From contig JAYPTI010000001.1 in assembly GCA_038133505.1 (NCBI GenBank), positions 1 through 63,656 of the forward strand: DNA of 63,656 nucleotides, given 5' to 3'. Shown piece after piece: positions 10,827-17,683 of the stretch (within the stretch, counting starts at the first letter, position 1; every line of letters begins with the position of its first letter). A program made the position numbers and the translations under genes. Under the pieces are notes generated by a model. That model was not told the origin of the DNA. It made no database searches and saw nothing but the letters and a program-made list of their open reading frames with translations. This stretch comes from JAYQUR01 sp038133505 (GTDB taxonomy: Bacteria; Pseudomonadota; Alphaproteobacteria; MPNO01; UBA830).

Positions 10827-10850
10827 AACGGCCGCCTTCCGGCGGCCGTT
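10827..10850. terminator. Hairpin between convergent genes
   Basis: A perfect 10-bp stem (AACGGCCGCC / GGCGGCCGTT) with a TTCC loop lies five bases after the molybdenum-hydroxylase stop and 24 bases before the end of the opposing TctC gene. There is no long T run on the plus side, and a few A residues precede it (T residues for the minus strand). It is probably a bidirectional terminator for the two convergent genes. Confidence 0.65.
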
Positions 10851-10874
10851 CGCGTCTGCCGTCCGGGGACGGAT

Positions 10875-11897
10875 CTATTTGCCGTAGATCAGCTTGGATG
10901 CACGGGCGACGACGGCGGGCGTCGCATTGTCGAGCGAGCCCTGGACGACCTGCTGGATCTTCGAGCCCGACGACGGAATCAGGCGCAGCTTGCGCTTCTT
11001 GAGTTCCGCGGCGAAGGCCGGGTCGGCGTTCATCGCATCGTAGGCGGCCCGCAGGGTCTGAACGTGCTCGGCATTCACGCCCGGCGGCAGGGCGAGGCCG
11101 CGGCCGAGGACGCCTAGCGCCCCCACGAACCCCACCACCGCCTTGTCTTCCGGCGCGCTGACGAGATCGGAGAGCATCGGGACGTCCTGCGGGATGTCCG
11201 GATCCTTGAAGATCCCCATTTGCAGGACGATCCGGGCGAACGGCTTGTCGCCGGTGAACCAGTGGGGGACCTTCGAGCCCCAGGCGAGCCAGTTGTAAGC
11301 CGCCATTTGAGATTCGCCCTGTTCGATGGCGAACATCGCCTTGGACGATCCCTTGTAGCCGCTGACGACCTTGATCTTGGCGCCGAGCAGGCCGTTCACC
11401 AGGTTCGACGTGATATAGCTCGTGTCCTGACCGCTCGACGAGGCGACGACCTGCTTCTTGCGCAGGTCTTCCCATGTGCGGACGCCGGTGTCGGACCGGA
11501 CGGCCATGACGAGATTGGTCTGGTTGCTCGATCCGATCCAGATGAAGTTACGGGCGTCGAAGCGCATCTTGTCGGGCCGCATCAACTGATTGATCACGGT
11601 ATTGTCGAGCGGCGTGATCATGTTGAGCCCGTCCTTGGGCATCACGTTGTAGGCCCAGTTCATCGCCTTGACCCCGCCCGCACCAGGCATGTGCTGAACG
11701 ATGATATTCGGTTTGCCGGGGATGTGGCGCCCGAGATACTCGGCGAACGTCTGGGCATACTTGTCGTAGGTGCCGCCGGGTCCGTAGGGCACGACGATCT
11801 TCATCGTCTTGCCCGCGAAGTAGTCGGCGGCGGACGCCGTGCCGGAGCAGAGAGCCGCGAGTGCCGCGGCGGTCGATAGCAGAATACGCAGTTTCAT
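10875..11897 (-). CDS. TctC/Bug-type periplasmic solute-binding protein, orphan
   Basis: A 340-residue extracytoplasmic receptor of the tripartite tricarboxylate transporter family. It has a signal peptide (LLSTAAALAALCSGTASAA, cleaved near residue 23) and the family features KIVVPYGPGGTYDKYAQTFA, GKPNIIVQHMPGAGG and the DTSYITS substrate-loop region. No TctA or TctB permease gene is adjacent, which is common for Bug proteins, which form large families sharing few permeases. Ligand unknown, probably a carboxylate. The ATG at 11897 is preceded by GGAAGG. The longer frame lacks a signal peptide at its start. Confidence 0.88.
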   Translation of the reverse strand: MKLRILLSTAAALAALCSGTASAADYFAGKTMKIVVPYGPGGTYDKYAQTFAEYLGRHIPGKPNIIVQHMPGAGGVKAMNWAYNVMPKDGLNMITPLDNTVINQLMRPDKMRFDARNFIWIGSSNQTNLVMAVRSDTGVRTWEDLRKKQVVASSSGQDTSYITSNLVNGLLGAKIKVVSGYKGSSKAMFAIEQGESQMAAYNWLAWGSKVPHWFTGDKPFARIVLQMGIFKDPDIPQDVPMLSDLVSAPEDKAVVGFVGALGVLGRGLALPPGVNAEHVQTLRAAYDAMNADPAFAAELKKRKLRLIPSSGSKIQQVVQGSLDNATPAVVARASKLIYGK

Positions 11898-12024
11898 CTG
11901 GCCTTCCTTCCCATGAGCAGCGACCCGTACGCTGCACACGAATGCTAGGGGCCCGCCTCTCGACCCGACAAGTCGGAATCGGGATGGCAGCCCCGTCGAT
12001 TCTGCATGGCGCGGCGGCGCCGGA

Positions 12025-12492
12025 TCAGTTGTCCAGCCTGACCAGCTGGCCCATGTCGGCGCAGTCCTCGTCGGTCTTGAGGCCGGCGGCATGGATGCCG
12101 TGGGCGGCCATGTCCTCGTCGACGTTCTGGCGGTCGCCGGTGACGCCGACCGCGCCGATCACCTCTCCCGCGTCGTTGCGGATCAGGCGTCCGCCGCCTT
12201 CGCAGAAGATCTGGTGGTTAGAAGCCTGGTGCAGGTAATCCATGAACATAGGGCGTTCGTCCGCGCGCACCTGGACGAGGCTCGACGACCGGCCGAGGGC
12301 CAGCGCGGCGTACGTCTTGCCCAGCGCCATTTCGAGGCGCAGCGCCGAGGCATGGTCTTCCTTCTTGAACGCCTTGACGACGTTGCCCGGCTCGACGACG
12401 ACGGCGGTCATCGGCCGAAGGTTCAGCTCGCGGCTCTTTTCGAATATTGCGTCGATGATCTTGTCGGCCTGGGCGAGGCTGATGATGTTCAT
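12025..12492 (-). CDS. GlcG/HbpS-type heme-binding family protein (DUF336)
   Basis: A 155-residue single-domain protein of the GlcG/HbpS/PduO-C family. The pattern is typical: helical start ISLAQADKIIDAIF, PMTAVVVEPGNVVKAFKKED, ALRLEMALGKTYAALALG, a FCEGGGRLIRNDAGEVIGAVGVTG core, and DEDMAAHGIHAAG near the end. Some members bind heme or cobalamin, and others sit in catabolic operons with no assigned role. The start is supported by AGGGAG upstream. It is divergent from the lactonase/decarboxylase operon, with which it may share a control region. Confidence 0.82.
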   Translation of the reverse strand: MNIISLAQADKIIDAIFEKSRELNLRPMTAVVVEPGNVVKAFKKEDHASALRLEMALGKTYAALALGRSSSLVQVRADERPMFMDYLHQASNHQIFCEGGGRLIRNDAGEVIGAVGVTGDRQNVDEDMAAHGIHAAGLKTDEDCADMGQLVRLDN

Positions 12493-12576
12493 GTGATGGC
12501 TCCCTGAGTTGAATTACGGCTCCCTTTATGGGACAGACAGAGGCTCTGTGCCAGACGCGAGAAGAAGCTTTACGTC

Positions 12577-13452
12577 ATGACCCGCCCCTGTCCCGGCCCG
12601 GACTACAATTTCCGCGCACCGAAAATCGCGCCGCCGCCGAAATCCTGCTGCACGCAGGCGCACGTGTTCGGCCCGTCCGACCGGTTTCCCTATTCTCCGG
12701 GCCGCGGCTACACGCCGCCGGACGCGCCGGTCGAGGCCTATCTGAGGCTTCTCGATTCGCTCGGGCTCGAGCGCGGCGTGATCGTCCACGGCAGCGCGCA
12801 CGGCTCCGACAACCGGGCAAGCCTCGACGGAATCGCGCGCGCGCCGGACCGGCTCCGAGGTATCGCGGTGATCGACCCGGACGCGCCCGACAGCGAGCTC
12901 GAAATGCTCGCGGCGGGCGGCATGAAGGGCATCCGCCTGTCGACGATGCTGGTCGGCGCGGTCGGCACCGATCACCTCGCATCGCTTGCCGAGCGCGTGA
13001 AACCTTTCGGCTGGCACATCGTGCTTCACGTGAACGACTGCAACGAGTTCGTCGCGCTGGAGCCGTTGATCCGCGACCTGCCGGTGCCGCTGATGGTCGA
13101 TCATCTGGGCCGCGTGCGCGGCGGGCAGGGGGTCGACTATCCGGGCTTCCAGGCGTTGCTGCGGCTGCTGCGCGAGACCGATCACGTCTGGGCCAAGCTG
13201 TCGAGCTGGTACAGGCTATCGGATACCGGCGCGCCCTACGACGATATCACGCCCATCGCCCGCGCGCTGATCGAGGCGCGGACGGACCGGATCGTATGGG
13301 GCACCAACTGGCCGCATCCGATCCTGTGGGACTATCCGATGCCCAACGACGCCGACCTGTTCGATCAGTTCATGGGCTGGTGCGGCGACGACGAAACGCG
13401 CCGCCGGATACTTGTCGAGAACCCGGCAAGGCTTTACGAGTTTCCGGCATGA
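12577..13452 (+). CDS. Amidohydrolase-superfamily protein resembling 2-pyrone-4,6-dicarboxylate lactonase
   Basis: A 291-residue TIM-barrel hydrolase. The N-terminal HVFGPSDRFPYSPGRGYTP, the HGSAHGSDNRA segment, IVLHVNDCNEF, LMVDHLGRV and the WGTNWPHP motif closely follow the LigI-like lactonase group (Amidohydrolase_2). That group opens lactones such as pyrone dicarboxylate in aromatic catabolism. The usual D-x-H-x-H at the end of the first strand reads C-T-Q-A-H here, so the aspartate and first histidine are replaced. It overlaps the next gene by four bases (ATGA). Together with the two downstream subunits this suggests hydrolysis of a lactone or similar substrate followed by decarboxylation. 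The true substrate is unknown. Confidence 0.8.
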   Translation: MTRPCPGPDYNFRAPKIAPPPKSCCTQAHVFGPSDRFPYSPGRGYTPPDAPVEAYLRLLDSLGLERGVIVHGSAHGSDNRASLDGIARAPDRLRGIAVIDPDAPDSELEMLAAGGMKGIRLSTMLVGAVGTDHLASLAERVKPFGWHIVLHVNDCNEFVALEPLIRDLPVPLMVDHLGRVRGGQGVDYPGFQALLRLLRETDHVWAKLSSWYRLSDTGAPYDDITPIARALIEARTDRIVWGTNWPHPILWDYPMPNDADLFDQFMGWCGDDETRRRILVENPARLYEFPA

Positions 13453-13964
13453 GCGAACGCGAAGTCTGGTCCAAACTGATCTTCGACAAGCTGGTCGAGG
13501 CCGACGTCAGCCTGTTCTCCTACGTGCCCGATTTCGGCAACGCCGCGATCGTCGAGATGGCGGAGGAGCATAACAGCACGCGCACCGTCCTGCTGGCGAG
13601 CGAGGAAGAGGGCGTGGCGCTGTGCGTCGGCGCCGATCTGGTGGGCGCGCGCGGCGTGCTGCTGATGCAGTCGTCCGGCGTCGGCAACTGCCCGAACATG
13701 CTGTCGCTGGTCCAGGGCGGCCGGTTTCCCATGCTGATGATCGTCACCATGCGGGGCGACTACGGCGAGCAGAACCCGTGGCAGTATCCGATGGGACAGG
13801 CGGTGGTGCCGGTGCTTGAGGCGATGGGCATCCTCTGCATAGAGGTCGAGAGAGAGGACGAGCTGGAACAGGCGGTCGACGCCGCGCTGTCGGCGTCGTT
13901 CAAGGCGGGCAACGGGGTCGCGCTGATCCTGACCCAGAAATTCCTCGGCGCGAAAGCCTTCTGA
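13449..13964 (+). CDS. Thiamine-diphosphate decarboxylase, Pyr (alpha) subunit, sulfopyruvate-decarboxylase-like
   Basis: A 171-residue protein equal to the pyrimidine-binding domain of two-subunit ThDP decarboxylases such as sulfopyruvate decarboxylase (ComD) or the N-terminal half of phosphonopyruvate decarboxylase. Recognisable are SYVPDFGNAAIVE, ASEEEGVALCVGADLVGARG (the glutamate that activates the cofactor lies here), LMQSSGVGNCPNML and LIVTMRGDYGEQNPWQYPMG. It starts inside the lactonase stop and is followed five bases later by the partner subunit. The actual 2-oxo acid substrate is not known, and a coenzyme M role is unlikely in this setting. Confidence 0.83.
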   Translation: MSEREVWSKLIFDKLVEADVSLFSYVPDFGNAAIVEMAEEHNSTRTVLLASEEEGVALCVGADLVGARGVLLMQSSGVGNCPNMLSLVQGGRFPMLMIVTMRGDYGEQNPWQYPMGQAVVPVLEAMGILCIEVEREDELEQAVDAALSASFKAGNGVALILTQKFLGAKAF

Positions 13965-13969
13965 GGGCG

Positions 13970-14566
13970 ATGGACATGGACGCGACGATCGACCGCCGGA
14001 ACCTGATGCCCCACCTGTTCCCAGAGCCGGAAAAGTATCTGCTGGTGACGGGCCTCGCCGGCGCGGCCAAGGACATGGCGGCCTATACGAAGGAAGCCGA
14101 CAATCTCATCACCCTCGGCGGCGCGATGGGCGGTGCGGTGCCGATGGCGCTCGGCGTCGCCCTGTCGGCGCCGGACGAGCGCGTCGTCTGCATCACCGGC
14201 GACGGCGAACTGATCATGAGCCTCGGGGCGCTGGCGACGGTCGCCAGCGTGATGCCGGAGAACCTGTCGATCGTCTGCGTCGACAACGGCCAGCACGGCG
14301 AGACCGGCGGCCAAGCGGGCCACACCTCGCGGCGCACGGATCTCGCGAAGGTCGCCGACGGCGCCGGTATTCCGTCGGTCATGACGGTGACGGAGGAAAG
14401 CCAGTACGAGGCGGCCCGCGCGTTCCTCGAAGAGGCGCCCGGTCCGCGGTTCCTGCTGGTTCGCGTGATGCCCGGTGCGCCGACCAAATACAACCGGAAC
14501 TGGAATCTCGCGGAAACGCGCCTGATATTCCGGAACGCCTATCTCGCGAAGCGGAAAGGCGGCTGA
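13970..14566 (+). CDS. Thiamine-diphosphate decarboxylase, PP (beta) subunit, sulfopyruvate-decarboxylase-like
   Basis: A 198-residue partner of the preceding subunit. It holds the ThDP/Mg2+ motif: GDGEL at the start and the closing VCVDNGQHGETGG about 25 residues later. LGGAMGGAVPMALGVALS and a DLAKVADGAGIPSV stretch are also typical of ComE-like and ThDP C-terminal domains. The two subunits together make a complete decarboxylase. The operon (lactonase-like enzyme, alpha, beta) is compact, with overlaps or gaps of no more than five bases. Confidence 0.83.
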   Translation: MDMDATIDRRNLMPHLFPEPEKYLLVTGLAGAAKDMAAYTKEADNLITLGGAMGGAVPMALGVALSAPDERVVCITGDGELIMSLGALATVASVMPENLSIVCVDNGQHGETGGQAGHTSRRTDLAKVADGAGIPSVMTVTEESQYEAARAFLEEAPGPRFLLVRVMPGAPTKYNRNWNLAETRLIFRNAYLAKRKGG

Positions 14567-14581
14567 TCCGCCGCCTGCCGC

Positions 14582-15181
14582 CTATTTGAGCGCGGCGAGG
14601 ATCGCGTCGATATCGCGCCGGTCGCGATGGCTGGCGTACGAAAAACGGTGCGTGATCGTTCCGTCCGGCGCTGCCACGAAAATCATCGGAATCGCGACGC
14701 CGTACCAGCTGCTGCCCTTCGGAAACTGCGGGTTGGCGATGCCGAAGGCAGGGATGATCTCCGCCCTGGGCTCGGACAGCATCGTGTAGCCGATGTTCCG
14801 CTGATCCTTGAAGATCTTCATCTTGGCGGGCGTATCGTGCGCCACCAGCACGAAGTTGTAGCCGAGCTTCCGGACGTCCTTAACGCGTTCGTTCCAGGCG
14901 ACCGCCTGGGCCTTGCAGGGGGGTCACCAGTCGACCGAGCGGCTGAACAGGATCAGCAGCCCGCGCTTGTGCGCCAGCGACTTGAAATCCTGATGCTGCC
15001 CGTCCTGGTCGAGGGTCGACAGGTTATGCGGGATTTGCGCACCGACTTTCGATCCGGCCTTGATGTCGTCGCGCTCCGCGGCGAAGCCCGGCGCCGAAGC
15101 GAACCCGACGGCAAGCGCGACCGCGAGCGCGCCCAGGGCGCGGCGTCCGATCCATCGGCGAAGCGATAATTTCCAACCCAT
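14582..15181 (-). CDS. Secreted redoxin-family selenoprotein, selenocysteine at an in-frame UGA (U-P-P-C motif)
   Basis: Read with TGA at 14924-14926 as selenocysteine, this is a 199-residue protein from ATG 15181 to TAG 14582. It has a signal peptide (ALGALAVALAVGFASAPGFAA) and a thioredoxin/AhpC-like fold. The active site reads S-V-D-W-U-P-P-C-K-A-Q, with Sec at residue 86 and the resolving cysteine at 89. After the UGA, VLVAHDTPAKMKIFKDQ, a PFGS-like KGSSWYGVAIPMIFVAAPDG and a C-terminal helix continue in the same frame with no other stop. The Sec sits exactly where redoxins have the first active-site cysteine. A hairpin with a GGUC loop follows 21 bases downstream, and selA/selB lie 13 kb away. 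Standard gene callers would split or truncate it. It is probably a periplasmic thiol oxidoreductase or peroxidase. It lies 74 bases after the amidohydrolase gene on the same strand. Confidence 0.9.
14894..14909 (-). promoter_or_regulatory. SECIS-like hairpin for selenocysteine insertion
   Basis: In the mRNA the segment CCAGGC-GGUC-GCCUGG forms a perfect six-pair stem with a four-base GGUC loop. It begins 15 bases after the UGA at 14924-14926, and the first loop G is 21 bases after it. The bacterial SECIS in E. coli fdhF also presents a GGUC-containing loop about 18 bases past the UGA for SelB binding, so spacing and loop both fit. The bulged U seen in the E. coli element is not obvious here. 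The hairpin lies inside the coding sequence, as bacterial SECIS elements do. Confidence 0.75.
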
Positions 15182-15255
15182 AGGCGAAACTATAGAACGC
15201 GGCGCCGCGTCGGCCGATTCACCTTTTCGTATAGGGGGGGCGGTGCGGTCTTGTC

Positions 15256-16320
15256 TCAGTCGAGTTTCAGCAGCGATTTCGCATTGCCGCCCCAGATGGC
15301 CGCCTTGTCGCCCGCGTCCAGCGTGTCGACGAGATCGACCAGCTCGACCGGGTTGTAGTCGCCCATGTCGTATGGGTAGTCCGTTCCCATGACGAGCTTG
15401 TCGGTGCCGTACTGCTCGATCAGGTACTTGAGCTGGTGCGGCGTGAAGACGACGGTGTCGAGCCACATCTTCTTGAGATAGTTCGTCGGCGCCTGGGTGA
15501 CGTGCTGGCGGCCGTCCTCGCGCGCGCCCCACACATGATCGATGCGGCCTGAATAGGCCGGCAGGTATCCGCCGCCGTGGGCGAGCAGGATCCGCAGGTT
15601 CGGATATCGTTCCATGACGCCGTCGAAGATCAGCCGGTGGACGGCGATCGTCGTCTCGAGCGGGTTGCCGATCACGTTGTTGAAATAGTGGTCCTTGAAC
15701 CGCTCGGCCGAGGTAAAGCCGTTCGGGTGGATGAAGATCAGCGTGTCGAGCTCCTGCGCCTTGGCCCAGAACTTCTCCAGCCGCGGGTCCGAGATCTCCG
15801 TGCCGTTGACGTTGGTCAGGATCTGGAAGCCCTTGAGGCCCAGCTTGGTGACCCCGCGCTCCAGCTCCTCGACCGCCATGTCGGCGTCCTGCAGCGGGAT
15901 GTTGCCGAAGGCGACGAAACGGTCGGGCATGTCGTCGACGATCTCGGCGAGGCCGTCGTTCACGAGCTGCGCCGTCTTCATGCCGATCTCGGCCGGCAGC
16001 CAGTAATAGGCCTGGAACGGCGGCGGAATGATGGTCTGCAGGTCGATGCCCATCTTGTCCATGTCGATCAGCCGGTGGTCGACGGTGGTCAGATGCGGCA
16101 TCCGGTCGACGTTCTGCTGCATGTTGATCTGGCGCGTCATCTCGTTCGCGAACAGGACCGCGGGTTCCATGTCCGGCGTGAAATGGGGGTCGGCTATTTC
16201 CGCCGCTGCCGGAATATGGACATGGCAGTGGATGTCGACGGTGAAGGCGTCGGGCTTCTTCGGCGCGCTGCCGGGCTGGGGTCGGGCGGATGTGTAGACG
16301 TAAGGCTGGGCGCCGGCCAT
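15256..16320 (-). CDS. Amidohydrolase family 2 protein (ACMSD-like decarboxylase or hydrolase)
   Basis: A 354-residue TIM-barrel metalloenzyme of the amidohydrolase_2 / aminocarboxymuconate-semialdehyde decarboxylase group. The metal motif DIHCHVH lies near residue 29. LGLKGFQILTNVNG, a histidine in FIHPNG, LLAHGGGYLPAYSGR and the C-terminal GTDYPYDMGDYNP aspartate complete the expected ligand set. Members decarboxylate or hydrolyse aromatic-ring products, but the substrate cannot be named. The start at 16320 has AAGAGGAAAC upstream. It probably belongs to one transcript with the dehydrogenase gene upstream (36-base gap) and the selenoprotein downstream. Confidence 0.88.
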   Translation of the reverse strand: MAGAQPYVYTSARPQPGSAPKKPDAFTVDIHCHVHIPAAAEIADPHFTPDMEPAVLFANEMTRQINMQQNVDRMPHLTTVDHRLIDMDKMGIDLQTIIPPPFQAYYWLPAEIGMKTAQLVNDGLAEIVDDMPDRFVAFGNIPLQDADMAVEELERGVTKLGLKGFQILTNVNGTEISDPRLEKFWAKAQELDTLIFIHPNGFTSAERFKDHYFNNVIGNPLETTIAVHRLIFDGVMERYPNLRILLAHGGGYLPAYSGRIDHVWGAREDGRQHVTQAPTNYLKKMWLDTVVFTPHQLKYLIEQYGTDKLVMGTDYPYDMGDYNPVELVDLVDTLDAGDKAAIWGGNAKSLLKLD

Positions 16321-16356
16321 CGGATGTTTCCTCTTCGTGCTTGCTGTTGCGGCTTG

Positions 16357-17427
16357 TTAGCGGAGACGCTCCACGCCGAGCTCGTCGGCGAGCGTGTCGA
16401 GATTCTTGAGAAGCGCGGCGTGCACCGGGACGCCGTTCGCATTGTAATCGTCCAGTTTCGAGGCGCGGCCGTCGCCGGGCACCCGGACGGCGTCGAACCC
16501 GGGGAGCGGCGTCGCGCGCCGCATGGTGCGCGACACCGCGTCGACCCGCTTGCCGAAATCGGCCGGGTCGCCGAAGCGCGCGGGATCGACGACGATAATG
16601 AAATGGCCGTTGTTGACCGGCGTAGACTGATAGGCCTCGTCGCCCATCCCCTCGACCTCGACGCCCATCTGCGCGCCCGACAAAGTCGCGGCGAGAAGGC
16701 CGACGACGAGCGACAGCGCATAGCCCTTGTGCTCGCCGATGGGGTTCAGCGTTCCCTCCGAAATGCGGGTCGAGTCGGTGAGCGGCTTGCCGTCGCGGTC
16801 GAACATCCAGCCGACCGGCAGTTCCTCGCCGCGCTGCGCGGCGGTTCGCACCTTGCCGAACGAGGCGGTCGTCGTCGCGATGTCCATCACGACCGGCGGT
16901 TCCTCGCCGGCGGGGATCGCGGCGGCGATCGGGTTGGTGCCGAGCAGCAGATCGGCGCTGCCCCAGGGCGCCATGTGATTGGCGCTGCCGTTGGTGCCGT
17001 AAAGCGCGATCATGCCCCGGTCGGCCGCCATGGAGACGTAGGTCGCCGCTGCCCCCGCATGGTTGGAGTGGCGCGCGCCGACCCAGGCGCAGCCGGCTTC
17101 CGCCGCCTTGTCGATCGCGACGTTGGCGGCGAACTGCATGACGAGATGGCCCATCGCGTTGTCGCCATCGACGACGGCGGTCGCGGCAGATTCCTGAAGC
17201 GTCCGGATGTTCGGGGTGACGTTGATGCCGCCGGAACGGATGCGTTTGACGTATTGGGCGAGCCGGAAAATGCCGTGCGTATGGAACCCGGCGAGGTCCG
17301 ACGCCACCATCAGCCGTCCGCAATCCGCAGCGTCGCGCTCGGGAAATCCCAGATGCACGAGCGTCCGGGCGATGAAACCGGCGATGGCATCGGCGGGAAA
17401 GCGCTGTTCGGCGGGGGCGTCGGCCAT
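16357..17427 (-). CDS. Malate/L-lactate dehydrogenase family (Ldh2-type) NAD(P)-dependent oxidoreductase
   Basis: A 356-residue protein of the type-2 malate/lactate/ureidoglycolate dehydrogenase family, whose fold differs from the classical Rossmann enzymes. Typical stretches are GFHTHGIFRL (with the conserved SHGxxR-like histidine), the VGARHSNHAGAAATYV block, LYGTNGSANHMAPWG, LGTNPIAAAIPAG, DIATTTASFGKV and GEHKGYALSLVV. The start at 17427 gives the usual N-terminus (MADAPAEQRFPADAIAGF), and the longer frame has an untypical extension. It probably oxidises a 2-hydroxy acid, upstream of the amidohydrolase in the same transcript. Confidence 0.88.
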   Translation of the reverse strand: MADAPAEQRFPADAIAGFIARTLVHLGFPERDAADCGRLMVASDLAGFHTHGIFRLAQYVKRIRSGGINVTPNIRTLQESAATAVVDGDNAMGHLVMQFAANVAIDKAAEAGCAWVGARHSNHAGAAATYVSMAADRGMIALYGTNGSANHMAPWGSADLLLGTNPIAAAIPAGEEPPVVMDIATTTASFGKVRTAAQRGEELPVGWMFDRDGKPLTDSTRISEGTLNPIGEHKGYALSLVVGLLAATLSGAQMGVEVEGMGDEAYQSTPVNNGHFIIVVDPARFGDPADFGKRVDAVSRTMRRATPLPGFDAVRVPGDGRASKLDDYNANGVPVHAALLKNLDTLADELGVERLR

Positions 17428-17683
17428 GTGGGTCGGGATACCGTGCGGGGCTGAGAATGGAACGGCAGCCAGAATAGCCTCTAAGGCGACGGTCGCGCCA
17501 GCCTCGGCGGATTCTGTCCAAAGGCCGAACACCTGAATGCGATTGCCTCGCATTTAATACAATTTTTAGGATGTTCCCCTATCACCCGGGGCAGCGCTGC
17601 GGGCATCGGCATCTTAAATGGTAGTCCGGGTAGGTCATGTGTTTCGCCGGTCCCGCGTTTTCCGGATCCATCGAGAGAAAACT

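Noticed and set aside
14924..17521. 865-residue minus-strand frame across the dehydrogenase and amidohydrolase genes
   Set aside because: Only its last 85 or so codons are real, as the N-terminal half of the selenoprotein. The rest is a shadow of two genes in another frame.
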